The translations under genes were made by a program, and so were the position numbers. 64,000 nucleotides of DNA, from positions 1-64,000 of the forward strand of contig JAFKGE010000046.1 of NCBI GenBank assembly GCA_017307865.1. Direction: 5' to 3'. This DNA is from Burkholderiales bacterium. GTDB taxonomy: Bacteria; Pseudomonadota; Gammaproteobacteria; Burkholderiales; Burkholderiaceae_C. Under the pieces are notes generated by a model that worked only from the letters and a program-made list of their open reading frames with translations, was not told the origin of the DNA and made no database searches. Positions 46,393 to 57,912 of this stretch are shown piece after piece. The stretch's first letter is position 1; the number at the start of each line of letters is the position of its first letter.

Positions 46393-48033
46393 ATGCTGGG
46401 ACTGATGCAGAACCAACCGCTCTTGACGTCCATGCTGCTGGACTTTGCGGCGCGCCACCACGGCGACACCCCGATCGTCTCGCGCCGGGTGGAAGGCGAC
46501 ATCCACCGCTACACCTACCGCGACCTGGCCGCGCGCTCCAAGCAACTGGCCAACGCCCTCGACGGCATGGGCCTGGCCGCGGGCGATCGCGTGGCCTCGC
46601 TGGCCTGGAACGGCTATCGCCACATGGAGCTGTACTACGGCGTGTCCGGCTCGGGCCGCGTGATGCACACGCTCAACCCCCGCCTGGCCCCCGAGCAGAT
46701 GGCGTGGATCATCAACCATGCCGAGGACCAGGTGCTGTGCTTCGACATGACGTTTTTGCCGCTGATCAAGGCCATCCACGCCAAGTGCCCTACGGTCAAG
46801 CAATGGGTGGCGCTGTGCGACGCCGACAAGTTGCCGGCCGACAGCGGCATTCCGGGCCTGGTCAGCTACGAGGCCTGGATCGGCGGGCAGAAGACGGACT
46901 ACACCTGGCCGCAGTTCGACGAGAACACCGCCGCCGGCCTGTGCTACACCAGCGGCACCACGGGCAACCCCAAGGGCGCGCTGTACAGCCATCGCTCGAC
47001 CGTGCTGCACGCCTACGGCGGCGCGCTGCCCGACGCGCTGAACGTGTCGGCACGCGACTCGATGATGCCGGTGGTGCCGATGTTCCACGTCAACGCCTGG
47101 GGTTTGCCTTACGTCGCGGCGCTGGTCGGCTGCAAGGTGGTGTTTCCCGGACCGGCCATGGACGGCAAGTCGCTCTACGAACTGATGGAAGCCGAGCAGG
47201 TGACCATGGCCGCCGGCGTGCCGACCATCTGGCAGATGCTGCTGACGCATGTCCAGAGCAACGGCCTGAAGTTCTCCAGCATGAACCGCACCGTGATCGG
47301 CGGCTCGGCCTGCCCGCCGGCCATGATCGACACCTTCCGCGAGGAGTTCGGCATCGACGTGCTGCACGCCTGGGGCATGACCGAGACCAGCCCGCTGGGC
47401 ACGCTGTGCACGCTCAAGAACAAGCAGCTGTCGCTGCCGCCCGCGCAGCAAATGGCCATTCGCGTCAAGCAGGGCCGCGCCATCTGCGGGGTGGACATGA
47501 AGATCGTCGGCGACGACGGCCAGGACCAGCCCTGGGACGGCAAGGCCTATGGCGACCTGCTGGTGCGCGGGCCGTGGATCATGGACACCTACTTCAAGGG
47601 CGCCAGCCCGCTGGTCAAGGACGCACAGGGCCGCGGCTGGTTCCCCACCGGCGACGTCGCCACCATCGACGCCGACGGCTTCATGCAGATCACCGACCGC
47701 AGCAAGGACGTCATCAAGTCGGGCGGCGAATGGATCAGCTCGATCGACATCGAGAACATCGCCATGGGCCACCCGGCGGTGGCGATGGCGGCCTGCATCG
47801 GCATGCCGCACCCGAAGTGGGACGAGCGCCCCATCGTCGCGGTGGTCAAGAAGCCCGGCGCCCAGCTCACGCGCGAGGAACTGCTGAAGTTCTACGAAGG
47901 CAAGGGCCAGGCCAAGTGGCAGATCCCGGACGACGTGGTGTTCGTCGAGGCCATCCCACTGGGCGCCACCGGCAAGATGCTCAAGACCAAGCTGCGCGAG
48001 GACCTGAAGGACTACAAGCTGCCGGGCCTGTGA
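46393..48033 (+). CDS. Long- or medium-chain fatty-acid--CoA ligase (AMP-binding)
   Basis: A 546-residue ANL-superfamily ligase forming acyl-CoA from acid, ATP and CoA. The P-loop [18 protein letters not shown], the [15 protein letters not shown] region, and the [20 protein letters not shown] and [20 protein letters not shown] hinge motifs are complete, with the C-terminal Lys in [13 protein letters not shown]. The sequence resembles the medium/long-chain group. It is followed by a Liv-type transporter, FadB and thiolase genes, which suggests uptake and beta-oxidation of a fatty or aromatic acid. ATG 46393 follows a GAGGA site. Confidence 0.93.
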   Translation: MLGLMQNQPLLTSMLLDFAARHHGDTPIVSRRVEGDIHRYTYRDLAARSKQLANALDGMGLAAGDRVASLAWNGYRHMELYYGVSGSGRVMHTLNPRLAPEQMAWIINHAEDQVLCFDMTFLPLIKAIHAKCPTVKQWVALCDADKLPADSGIPGLVSYEAWIGGQKTDYTWPQFDENTAAGLCYTSGTTGNPKGALYSHRSTVLHAYGGALPDALNVSARDSMMPVVPMFHVNAWGLPYVAALVGCKVVFPGPAMDGKSLYELMEAEQVTMAAGVPTIWQMLLTHVQSNGLKFSSMNRTVIGGSACPPAMIDTFREEFGIDVLHAWGMTETSPLGTLCTLKNKQLSLPPAQQMAIRVKQGRAICGVDMKIVGDDGQDQPWDGKAYGDLLVRGPWIMDTYFKGASPLVKDAQGRGWFPTGDVATIDADGFMQITDRSKDVIKSGGEWISSIDIENIAMGHPAVAMAACIGMPHPKWDERPIVAVVKKPGAQLTREELLKFYEGKGQAKWQIPDDVVFVEAIPLGATGKMLKTKLREDLKDYKLPGL

Positions 48034-48144
48034 GCCGGCGGCGCAGTCACATGGGTGATAGCGACTAGGGCAAATCCGGGTTCGGCCGCGGCGGCATAGC
48101 CGGTACGCTGCGGCCCGTTGATTCACTACTCGGAGACCCGACCC

Positions 48145-49386
48145 ATGCGCTTTGCCATCCAGTTCGTCGCGGCCTGTGCCATCGTGGCCTGCGCCGGTGG
48201 GGCCTATGCCCAGAAGGGACAGACCGTCAAGATCGCCATGATCGAAGGCCTGTCGGGCCCCATGGGCAACGTCGGCACCAACCAGCTCAAGAGCTGGCAA
48301 TACGTGGCCGAGCACCTGAACGCCACCGAGAACCCCGCCGGCGTCAAGTTCGAGATCGTGCCCATGGACAGCAAGAGCTCGCCGCAGGAGGCGCTCAACC
48401 TGCTGAAGTCCGCGGTCGACCAGGGCATCCGCTACGTCACGCAGGGCAACGGCTCCAACGTGGCGCTGCCGCTGGCCGACGCGGTGGGCAAGAACAACGA
48501 GCGCAATCCCGGCAAGGAGGTGATCTACATCAACTACGCCGCGGTCGATCCGGCCTCCACCAACGAGAAGTGCAACTACTGGCACTTCCGCTTCGACGCC
48601 GACACCACCATGAAGATGGCGGCGCTCACCAGCTTCATGAAGGACCAGAAGGACATCCACAAGGTGTACATGGTCAACCAGAACTACTCGCACGGCCACC
48701 AGGTCAGCAAGTACTTCAAGGAAGGCATCGAGCGCAACCGGCCCGACGTCAAGATCGTCGGCGACGACTTCGTGGCACTGGGCCAGGTCAAGGACTTCGC
48801 CCCCTACGTGGCCAAGATCAAGGCCGCGGGCGCCGACACGCTGGTCACCGGCAACTGGGGCCAGGACTTCACGCTGCTGGTCAAGGCCATGAACGACGCC
48901 GGCCTGCACATCCCGATCTACGCCTATTACCCGGCGGTGTCGGGCACGCCCACGGCGCTGGCCCAGGGCAAGGACCAGCAGGTCTACCAGATCGCCTACG
49001 GCCACTCCAACATGACGGGCCGCCTGGGCGAACTGGCCCTGGGCTTCAAGGCCAAGTACAACGACGACTTCTACACCTTCTCGGTCTACAACGCGATGAT
49101 GGCGCTGTCCGACGCCATGGCCAAGGCCAAGTCGACCGACCCGGTGAAGGTGGCGGCGGCGCTGGAAGGCCTGCGCTTCAAGGGCTTCAACGGCGAGGAC
49201 GCGCAGATGCGCTCCACCGACCACCAGCTGCAGATGGGCATGTGGATTTCCAAGTGGCAGAAGGTCGACGCCAAGAACAGCTACAGCGTGGAAAACACCG
49301 GCTACACCTTCGCGCCGGTCAAATACCTGGAGCCCTTTGTCGCCAGCACACCCACCACCTGCCAGATGAAGCGCCCGGGCAAGTAA
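48145..49386 (+). CDS. Branched-chain amino acid-type ABC transporter substrate-binding protein
   Basis: A 413-residue periplasmic binding protein of the Leu/Ile/Val group: signal peptide (FAIQFVAACAIVACAGGAYA), then VKIAMIEGLSGPMGNVGTNQ, KFEIVPMDSKSSPQEALNLL, and HVYMVNQNYSHGHQVSKY-like segment (KVYMVNQNYSHGHQVSKYF). The two lobes of the type I fold follow. The substrate is probably not an amino acid: the setting with an acyl-CoA ligase and beta-oxidation genes points to an organic acid. First gene of a livKHMGF cluster. Confidence 0.9.
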   Translation: MRFAIQFVAACAIVACAGGAYAQKGQTVKIAMIEGLSGPMGNVGTNQLKSWQYVAEHLNATENPAGVKFEIVPMDSKSSPQEALNLLKSAVDQGIRYVTQGNGSNVALPLADAVGKNNERNPGKEVIYINYAAVDPASTNEKCNYWHFRFDADTTMKMAALTSFMKDQKDIHKVYMVNQNYSHGHQVSKYFKEGIERNRPDVKIVGDDFVALGQVKDFAPYVAKIKAAGADTLVTGNWGQDFTLLVKAMNDAGLHIPIYAYYPAVSGTPTALAQGKDQQVYQIAYGHSNMTGRLGELALGFKAKYNDDFYTFSVYNAMMALSDAMAKAKSTDPVKVAAALEGLRFKGFNGEDAQMRSTDHQLQMGMWISKWQKVDAKNSYSVENTGYTFAPVKYLEPFVASTPTTCQMKRPGK

Positions 49387-49458
49387 GCTCATGACCCCTC
49401 ACGCCGGCGGCGGACGCAAGTCACCAGCCGGCGTTGTTTTTGTCCCGGAAAGGCCCGC

Positions 49459-50406
49459 ATGGAGTTTTTCACCATATCGCTGCTCAACGGGCTGAGCTAC
49501 GGCCTGCTGCTGTTCATGCTCAGCTCGGGGCTGACCCTGATCTTCAGCATGATGGGCGTGCTCAACTTCGCCCACGCCAGCTTCTACATGGCGGGGGCCT
49601 ACCTGGCCTACCTGATCTCGGGCCTCGTCGGCTACTGGCCCGCGCTCGTCATCGCGCCCATCGCCGTGGGCCTGCTGGGCGCGCTGTTCGAGCAGGTCTG
49701 CCTGCGCCGGGTGCACCGCTTCGGCCACGTGGCCGAGCTGCTGGTCACCTTCGGCCTGTCCTACCTGGTGCTGGAGGTGGTGCAGCTGATCTGGGGGCGC
49801 TCGGTCGTGCCCTATGGCCTGCCCGAGCAATTGCAGGGGCCGCTGTTTTCGGTCTATGGCACCCAGTTTCCCAAGTCGCGCGCCTTCATCATGCTGGTGG
49901 CGGTGCTGATGCTGCTGTCGATCTGGCTGGTGCTCACGCGCACGCGCATCGGCTTGGTCATCCAGGCGGCGCTCACGCACCCCGACACGGTGGAGGCGCT
50001 GGGCCACAACGTGCCGCGCGTGTTCATGCTGGTGTTCGGCGGCGGCGCGGCGCTGGCCGGGCTGGCCGGCGTGGTGGCCGGCAACACCTACGTCACCGAG
50101 CCCGCCATGGCCTACGCGGTGGGGCCGATCATCTTCGTGGTGGTGGTGGTGGGCGGCATGGGTTCGCTGGCCGGCGCCTTTCTGGCGTCCATCCTGATCG
50201 GGGTGATCCAGACCTTTGCCGTCGCCATCGACAAGTCGCTGGGCGACCTGCTGGCCGGCCTGGGCATGACCGTGTCGGCCAGCGGCGGGCTGGAGCAGGT
50301 GCTGCGCCTGACGGTGGCGCAGGTGGCGCCGATCTTGCCCTACCTGTTCATGGTGCTGATCCTGATCTTCCGGCCCAAGGGCCTGCTGGGCACGCGGGAG
50401 ACTTGA
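49459..50406 (+). CDS. livH: LivH-type ABC transporter permease
   Basis: A 315-residue inner-membrane permease with about eight helices: LLNGLSYGLLLFMLSSGLTL, IFSMMGVLNFAHASFYMAGA (the conserved LivH N-terminal motif), ALTHPDTVEALGHNVPRVF and GVIQTFAVAI near the end. The cytoplasmic loop that contacts the ATPases follows the ALTHPDTVEALG segment. It pairs with the LivM-type permease, whose ATG starts two bases after this stop. Confidence 0.92.
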   Translation: MEFFTISLLNGLSYGLLLFMLSSGLTLIFSMMGVLNFAHASFYMAGAYLAYLISGLVGYWPALVIAPIAVGLLGALFEQVCLRRVHRFGHVAELLVTFGLSYLVLEVVQLIWGRSVVPYGLPEQLQGPLFSVYGTQFPKSRAFIMLVAVLMLLSIWLVLTRTRIGLVIQAALTHPDTVEALGHNVPRVFMLVFGGGAALAGLAGVVAGNTYVTEPAMAYAVGPIIFVVVVVGGMGSLAGAFLASILIGVIQTFAVAIDKSLGDLLAGLGMTVSASGGLEQVLRLTVAQVAPILPYLFMVLILIFRPKGLLGTRET

Positions 50407-50408
50407 CC

Positions 50409-51701
50409 ATGGGCACCACCTCGCAACGCAAGGGCCTGAGCGGCCGCGTGCTGACCTGGGGCGGCTTTGCCCTGGCGCTGGTGCTGGCGCCGCTGCTGCT
50501 GTCCAGCAGCCTGTGGCTCAACATCCTGTCGCAGATGGGTTACCTGATCATCATCTGCCTGTCCTACAACATGAAGCTGGGGCAGGGCGGCATGCTCAGC
50601 TTCGGCCACGCCGTCTACACGGGGCTGGGCAGCTTTGCCGCCGTGATCGCCATCACCTACTTCAGCCGGCACGGCATCGGCGTGCCGCTGGTGTTGGTGC
50701 CGCTGGTGGGCGGACTGGTGGGGGCGCTGGTGGCGGTGCCGCTGGGCTACGTGTCGACCAAGAAGGCGGGCACGACGTTTGCCATGATCTCGCTGGGCAT
50801 CGGCGAGCTGGTGGTGGCCATCGCCATCATGCTGCCCGACGTGTTCGGCGGCGACGGCGGCATCTCCATCAACCGCACCGATGGCCCGCCGCTGCTGGGC
50901 GTCACGTTCGGGCCGCAGATTCAGGTGTACTACCTGATCGCGGCCTACTGCTTCGTGTGCACGGCGCTGATGTTCGCATTTACCGGCACGCCGCTGGGGC
51001 GCATGCTCAACGCCGTGCGCGACAACCCCGAGCGCGTGGCCTTCATCGGCTTCAACACCCAGCTGGTGCGCTGGTACGCGTTCATCATCTCGGGCTTTTT
51101 CGCCGGCATCGGCGGCGCGCTGGCGGCGATCAATTTCGAGATCTTCAACTCGGCCGACGCGCTCAGCGGGCTCAAGTCCGGCGCCTACCTGCTGTTCACC
51201 TTCCTGGGCGGCGTGACCTTCTTCTTCGGCCCCATCATCGGCGCGGTGCTGATGGTGCTGGCCTCGGTGCTGCTGTCGGAGCTGACCTCGGCCTGGCTGC
51301 TGTACCTGGGCCTTGTCTTCCTGCTGATGGTGATGTATGCGCCCGGCGGCGTGGCCAGCCTGGTGATGATCAACGTGCGCATGGCGCGCTTCGGCAAGCT
51401 GCGGCGCTTCTGGGGCCTGTACGGCGGCCTGCTGCTGACCGGCCTGGTGATGATGCTGGGCGTGGCGGCGCTGGTCGAGATGATCTACCACCGTCAGCTC
51501 AACGCCGGTGCCGGGCCCGTGACACACTACCTGGGGCTGGCGCTGGACACCCGCGCGGCACTGCCCTGGCTGGGCGCGGCCGCGCTGGCCCTGGTGGGCT
51601 GGGGGCTGCTGGAGGGCGTTCGCCGGCGCTTCGCGCGCGCCTGGGGCGCGGCGCAGGAAGAAATCGAAACCGAAATGCACGCCCGGGGGCAGCAGGCATG
51701 A
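50409..51701 (+). CDS. livM: LivM-type ABC transporter permease
   Basis: A 430-residue permease, longer than many LivM proteins because of a C-terminal extension from about residue 340 with two more helices ([40 protein letters not shown]). The core has YNMKLGQGGMLSFGHAVYTG, the LivM signature, and RMLNAVRDNPERVAFIGFNT for the ATPase contact. It overlaps livG by four bases. The extension is seen in transporters of this cluster type. Confidence 0.92.
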   Translation: MGTTSQRKGLSGRVLTWGGFALALVLAPLLLSSSLWLNILSQMGYLIIICLSYNMKLGQGGMLSFGHAVYTGLGSFAAVIAITYFSRHGIGVPLVLVPLVGGLVGALVAVPLGYVSTKKAGTTFAMISLGIGELVVAIAIMLPDVFGGDGGISINRTDGPPLLGVTFGPQIQVYYLIAAYCFVCTALMFAFTGTPLGRMLNAVRDNPERVAFIGFNTQLVRWYAFIISGFFAGIGGALAAINFEIFNSADALSGLKSGAYLLFTFLGGVTFFFGPIIGAVLMVLASVLLSELTSAWLLYLGLVFLLMVMYAPGGVASLVMINVRMARFGKLRRFWGLYGGLLLTGLVMMLGVAALVEMIYHRQLNAGAGPVTHYLGLALDTRAALPWLGAAALALVGWGLLEGVRRRFARAWGAAQEEIETEMHARGQQA

Positions 51702-52468
51702 CCCACGCCATCGAACTGAAGGATTTGCGCAAGAGCTTCGGCAAGACCGAGATCATCCGCGGCGCCAAGCTGGCGGTGCAGCCGGGCGAGCGCGTGGCCA
51801 TCATCGGGCCCAACGGCGCCGGCAAGTCGACCCTGTTCAACCTGATCAGCGGGCGCCTGGCGCCCAGCGGCGGCGAGGTGTGGCTGAACGGCCAGCGCAT
51901 CGACGGCAAGACGCCCTACGAGATCAACCGCCTGGGCCTGGCGCGCAGCTTCCAGATCACCAACGTGTTTCCGCGCCTGAGCGTGTTCGAGAACCTGCGC
52001 TGCGGCGTGCTGTGGAGCCTGGGGCACCGCTACACCTTCCTGCGCTTTCTCTCCGGCCTGACGGACGCCAACGAGCGCGCCGAGACCCTGCTGCGCCAGG
52101 TCGGGCTGGCGGCCAAGCGCGACGTGCTGGCCGTCAACCTGACCTACGCCGAGCAGCGCGCGCTGGAGATCGGCGTGACCATTGCCGGCGGCGCCGACGT
52201 GATCCTGCTGGACGAGCCGACCTCGGGCATGAGCACCACCGAGACCGCGCACTTCATCCAGTTGATCCGCGAGGTGACCGAGGGCAAGACCCTGCTGACG
52301 GTGGAGCACGACATGGGCGTGGTGTTCGGCCTGGCCGACAAGATCGCCGTGGTGGTGTACGGCGAGGTGATCGCCTTCGATACGCCCGAGCGCGTGCGCG
52401 CCGACCCCCGCGTGCAGGAGGCCTATCTGGGCTCGCCGGTGGCCGAGGCGCAGGAGGGCTTGCATTGA
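51698..52468 (+). CDS. livG: LivG-type ABC transporter ATPase
   Basis: A 256-residue ATPase: Walker A GPNGAGKSTLFNLISGRL, Q-loop SFQITNVFPRLSVFENLRCG, Walker B VILLDEPTSGMSTTE and His in TVEHDMGVVFGLADKI. The signature is LTYAEQRALEIGVTIA, a variant of LSYGEQ that is common in this group. The start overlaps livM by four bases and the stop overlaps livF by one. It works with livF as the asymmetric pair that drives the LivH/LivM permease. Confidence 0.93.
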   Translation: MTHAIELKDLRKSFGKTEIIRGAKLAVQPGERVAIIGPNGAGKSTLFNLISGRLAPSGGEVWLNGQRIDGKTPYEINRLGLARSFQITNVFPRLSVFENLRCGVLWSLGHRYTFLRFLSGLTDANERAETLLRQVGLAAKRDVLAVNLTYAEQRALEIGVTIAGGADVILLDEPTSGMSTTETAHFIQLIREVTEGKTLLTVEHDMGVVFGLADKIAVVVYGEVIAFDTPERVRADPRVQEAYLGSPVAEAQEGLH

Positions 52469-53163
52469 TGCTGAAAGTTCGTGACCTGCATGCCTTCTAC
52501 GGCAAGAGCCATGTGCTGCATGGCGTGCATTTCGACGTGCAGCCGGGCGAGATCGTGGCCCTGCTGGGGCGCAACGGCTCGGGGCGCTCGACCACCGCCA
52601 AGGCCATCATGGGCCTGGTGCACTGGCAGGGCCTGATCGAATGGAAAGGCCAGAGCCTGGCCGGCAAGAAGGCCTTCGAGATCGCCCACCTGGGCCTGGG
52701 CTACGTGCCCGAAAGCCGCGACATCTTTCCGGGCCTGACGGTGCACCAGAACCTGCTGCTGGGGCAAAAGGGCGCCGGCAAGGGCAGCCGCTGGAGCTTC
52801 GACGACATGTACGCCATGTTCCCGCGCCTGAAGGAGCGCCAGCACACGTCGGCCGGCGTGATGTCGGGCGGCGAGCAGCAGATGCTGACCCTGTGCCGCA
52901 CGCTGATGGGCGACCCCGAGCTCATCATCATCGACGAGCCCACCGAGGGCCTGGCGCCCAAGATCGTCGAACTGGTGGGCGAGTACCTGCAGCGCCTGAA
53001 GGAGCGCGGCATCTCGGTGCTGCTGATCGAGCAGAAGCTGACCATCGCCATGCACATCTCGGACCGCGCCCTCGTCATGGGCCACGGCAACATCGTGTTC
53101 GACGGCACCCCCGACGGCCTGCGCGCCGACGCGGGCGTGCGCAAGGAATGGCTGGAAGTCTGA
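52468..53163 (+). CDS. livF: LivF-type ABC transporter ATPase with Arg in Walker A
   Basis: A 231-residue ATPase of the LivF group. Signature MSGGEQQMLTLCRTLMGDPE, Walker B LIIIDEPTEGLAPKIVELVG and His-loop LLIEQKLTIAMHISDRALVM-like text (SVLLIEQKLTIAMHI) are present; the H-loop position reads Gln-Lys instead of His. The Walker A reads GRNGSGRSTTAKAIMG, so the usual Lys is Arg. I recall 'GRSTT' in other LivF-like proteins, so it may be a lineage feature rather than a defect. Last gene of the liv cluster. Confidence 0.9.
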   Translation: MLKVRDLHAFYGKSHVLHGVHFDVQPGEIVALLGRNGSGRSTTAKAIMGLVHWQGLIEWKGQSLAGKKAFEIAHLGLGYVPESRDIFPGLTVHQNLLLGQKGAGKGSRWSFDDMYAMFPRLKERQHTSAGVMSGGEQQMLTLCRTLMGDPELIIIDEPTEGLAPKIVELVGEYLQRLKERGISVLLIEQKLTIAMHISDRALVMGHGNIVFDGTPDGLRADAGVRKEWLEV

Positions 53164-53322
53164 ACGCCCGCACGCCGCTCGCCTGAACGGCCCGGCGTCT
53201 CACCAGCGACAGCGCGGGCCTTCCGCGCGCGGCCAAACTCACTAAACTGGCCCTTTCGGTGGCTGCCGCCGGCATGCCGGCAGTCCGCGTCCGTTTTCTT
53301 CCTTCCCCTTGCAGGAGTGCCC

Positions 53323-55434
<2,112 letters not shown>

Positions 55435-55463
55435 GGCACCATGGATGCCCGGCCCCGGCATTT

Positions 55464-55495
55464 CTCCCTCTCCCTCTGGGCGAGGGCAAGGGTGA
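55464..55495. repeat. Intergenic copy of the CTCCCTCTGGGCGAGGG palindromic repeat
   Basis: CTCCCTCTCCCTCTGGGCGA followed by GGGCAAGGGTGAGAG resembles the GC-rich repeats inside pbpC (10556-10594) and the acyl-CoA dehydrogenase gene (61023-61061). Confidence 0.6.
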
Positions 55496-55554
55496 GAGCT
55501 GCGGCCCCCGATCAAAGAATTTAAATCATTTCAGCCCTTGGCGCCCGTCCACAA

Positions 55555-55575
55555 AGCGCCATCAGCTATCAAACA
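55555..55575 (+). repeat. Dispersed repeat copy directly upstream of the thiolase ribosome site
   Basis: AGCGCCATCAGCTATCAAAC runs directly into AAGGAGTAAACCATG, so it abuts the Shine-Dalgarno sequence of the thiolase gene. Confidence 0.55.
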
Positions 55576-55586
55576 AGGAGTAAACC

Positions 55587-56762
55587 ATGACATCCGCCCT
55601 CATCGTCTCCACCGCCCGCACGCCGCTCGCCAAGAGCTGGAAGGGTGCCTTCAACATGACGCACGGCGCCACGCTGGGCGGCCACGCGGTGCAGCACGCC
55701 ATCCAGCGCGCCGGCATCGAGGCCGCCGCGGTCGACGACGTCATCATGGGCTGCGCCAACCCCGAGGGCGCCACCGGCATGAACATCGCGCGCCAGATCG
55801 CGCTGCTGGCCGGCTGCCCCGTCACCACCTCGGGCACCACAGTCAACCGCTTTTGCTCGTCGGGCCTGCAGACCATTGCGCTGGCCTCGCAGCGCGTGAT
55901 TGCCGGCGAGGCCGAGGTGTTCGTGGCCGGCGGCGTGGAAAGCATCTCGTGCGTGCAAAACGAGATGAACAAGCACATGATGTTCGCCCCCGCCCTGCAG
56001 GCGAAAAAGCCCGAGATCTACTGGAGCATGCTGCAGACCGCCGAGCAGGTGGCCCAGCGCTACAAGATCGGCCGCGACGCCATGGACGAGTACGGCGCCG
56101 CCAGCCAGCAAAAGGCCTGCGCCGCTCAGGCCGCCGGCCTGTTCGACGCCGAGATCGCCCCCATCAACGTCACCATGGGCGTGGCCGACAAGCAGCTGGG
56201 CCTGGTCGCCAGGCAGGTCACCTGCGCCAAGGACGAGGGCACCCGCGAAGGCACCACCAAGGAAGGCATCGCCGGCATCAAGCCCGCGTTGCCCGGCGGC
56301 CTGATCAGCGCCGGCAACGCCAGCCAGTTCAGCGACGGCGCCGGCGCCTGCGTGGTGGTCAGCGAGCAATACGCCAGCCAGAAGAACCTCAAGCCGATCG
56401 GGCGCTTCCTCGGCTTTGCCGTGGCCGGCTGCGAGCCCGACGAAATGGGCATCGGCCCGGTGTTCGCCGTGCCCAAGGTGCTGAAAAAGCTGGGCCTGAC
56501 AGTGGCCGACATCGACCTGTGGGAGCTGAACGAAGCCTTTGCCGTGCAGGTGCTGTATTGCCGCGACAAGCTGGGCATCCCGGCCGACAAACTCAACGTC
56601 AACGGCGGCGCCATTGCCCTGGGCCACCCCTATGGCGTGAGCGGCCAGCGCCTCACCGGCCACGCCCTGATCGAGGGCAAGCGCCGCGGCGCCAAGCGCG
56701 TGTGCGTCACCATGTGCATTGGCGGCGGCATGGGTGCCGCGGGGGTGTTCGAGGTGCTGTAA
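55587..56762 (+). CDS. Acetyl-CoA C-acyltransferase (thiolase)
   Basis: A 391-residue thiolase that cleaves 3-ketoacyl-CoA. The nucleophile is Cys90 ([17 protein letters not shown]), and His347 ([14 protein letters not shown]) and Cys377 ([16 protein letters not shown]) complete the site. Length and motifs fit the degradative FadA/FadI group. An AAGGAG site precedes ATG 55587. Downstream of the FadB-like gene, so the two encode the hydration, oxidation and thiolysis steps for the acyl-CoA produced by the ligase at 46393. Confidence 0.95.
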   Translation: MTSALIVSTARTPLAKSWKGAFNMTHGATLGGHAVQHAIQRAGIEAAAVDDVIMGCANPEGATGMNIARQIALLAGCPVTTSGTTVNRFCSSGLQTIALASQRVIAGEAEVFVAGGVESISCVQNEMNKHMMFAPALQAKKPEIYWSMLQTAEQVAQRYKIGRDAMDEYGAASQQKACAAQAAGLFDAEIAPINVTMGVADKQLGLVARQVTCAKDEGTREGTTKEGIAGIKPALPGGLISAGNASQFSDGAGACVVVSEQYASQKNLKPIGRFLGFAVAGCEPDEMGIGPVFAVPKVLKKLGLTVADIDLWELNEAFAVQVLYCRDKLGIPADKLNVNGGAIALGHPYGVSGQRLTGHALIEGKRRGAKRVCVTMCIGGGMGAAGVFEVL

Positions 56763-56830
56763 GCACTGGCGATGGGAGGAACCCGACCACGCCCCGCGCA
56801 GACCGAAGGGTGTGCATCGGGGCGTTTCCT

Positions 56831-56853
56831 CTTTTGATAGCTGCCAGCGCAGG
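56831..56853 (-). repeat. Dispersed repeat copy after the thiolase gene
   Basis: CTTTTGATAGCTGCCAGCGC is the inverted form of the CAGCTATCAAAA motif. It lies in the gap between the thiolase gene and the convergent TctC gene. Confidence 0.6.
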
Positions 56854-56891
56854 ACAGACGGGTGCTGGAGGCCAAAAACATGGCCAGCAGT

Positions 56892-57875
56892 TCAATCGGC
56901 GGTTGCCCCTGCGTCCTGGATGATCTTGGACCAGCGATTCATTTCGCTCTCCACGTACTTCTTGTGCTCGGCCGGCTCCAGGCGTGAATCCGTGACAACG
57001 CGGATGCCCAGCGCTTCTTCGCGCTTGATGAGTTCCGGGTCCTTGAGCGCCGTCCGTATGGCGGCATTCAGTTTGGCCAGCACCGCGGGCGGCGTACCCT
57101 TGGGCGCGTACACGCCGTGCCACACCGTCATCTCGAACCCCTTCAGCCCCGACTCGGCCAGCGTCGGGACCTGGGCCAGCACCGGCAGGCTCATCCGCTG
57201 CTTGCTGGTGACGCCGTACACCTTGACCTTTTTGGCCTCGATCTGCGGCACCGCGTTGGTGGCCTGCTCGCACATCAGGTCGACCTGCCCGCCCATCAGG
57301 TCGGTCATGGCTGGCGCTGTTCCCTTGTAGGGCACGAAGGTCATTTGCGATTGCAGGGCAGCCTGCAGGACCAGGCCGCACAGGTGGGATGCCGAGCCCA
57401 CGCCGGCATTGGCGAGATTGACCTTTCCCTCGTTGGCGCCGATCCATTTGCGCAGGTCAGCGAAGTTGCTGGCAGCCAGGCCGGGCTTGCCAATCAGGGT
57501 CGATGGCGCCTCGTTGATGAGGCCCAGGTACTCGAAATCTTCCAAGGTGTTGTAAGGCAGCTTTTTGTACAGCGCCGGCGCGGTGGACAGGCCGATGTGG
57601 TGCACCAGCAGGGTGTATCCGTCCGGCGTGGCGCGTGCGACCCGCGCCGCGCCGATGGTTCCGCCGGCGCCGGCCGTGTTTTCCACGACCACGGTCTGGC
57701 CCAGGGGTTTGCGCAGCGCCTCCGCCAGGTCGCGCGCAATTTTGTCGCTGGGGCCGCCGGCGGAGAACGGGACCACCAGGGAGACCGACTTGTCCGGAAA
57801 CTCCGCCCATGCCGCGGCGCTTGCGGCCATGAGACCGATGACTGCGATGGCAGCCCGTTGCTTGAGAATGTTCAT
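56892..57875 (-). CDS. Bug/TctC-family receptor (D-tartrate module)
   Basis: A 327-residue periplasmic receptor. Signal peptide (QRAAIAVIGLMAASAAAWA), then FPDKSVSLVVPFSAGGPSDK and ENTAGAGGTIGAARVARATP, the standard family pattern. ATG 57875 is preferred to GTG 57878 because a GGAG site lies eight bases upstream. It is the second gene of an operon after the D-tartrate dehydratase gene and probably binds D-tartrate or a related acid. No tctA/tctB is adjacent. Confidence 0.9.
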   Translation of the reverse strand: MNILKQRAAIAVIGLMAASAAAWAEFPDKSVSLVVPFSAGGPSDKIARDLAEALRKPLGQTVVVENTAGAGGTIGAARVARATPDGYTLLVHHIGLSTAPALYKKLPYNTLEDFEYLGLINEAPSTLIGKPGLAASNFADLRKWIGANEGKVNLANAGVGSASHLCGLVLQAALQSQMTFVPYKGTAPAMTDLMGGQVDLMCEQATNAVPQIEAKKVKVYGVTSKQRMSLPVLAQVPTLAESGLKGFEMTVWHGVYAPKGTPPAVLAKLNAAIRTALKDPELIKREEALGIRVVTDSRLEPAEHKKYVESEMNRWSKIIQDAGATAD

Positions 57876-57912
57876 CACTTCGTCTCCTTCAAGGGTTGAT
57901 GCTTTGCTCGGG

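Noticed and set aside
46369-49392. A 1007-codon open frame on the minus strand
   Set aside because: It is antisense to the acyl-CoA ligase and binding-protein genes and shows only shadow composition.
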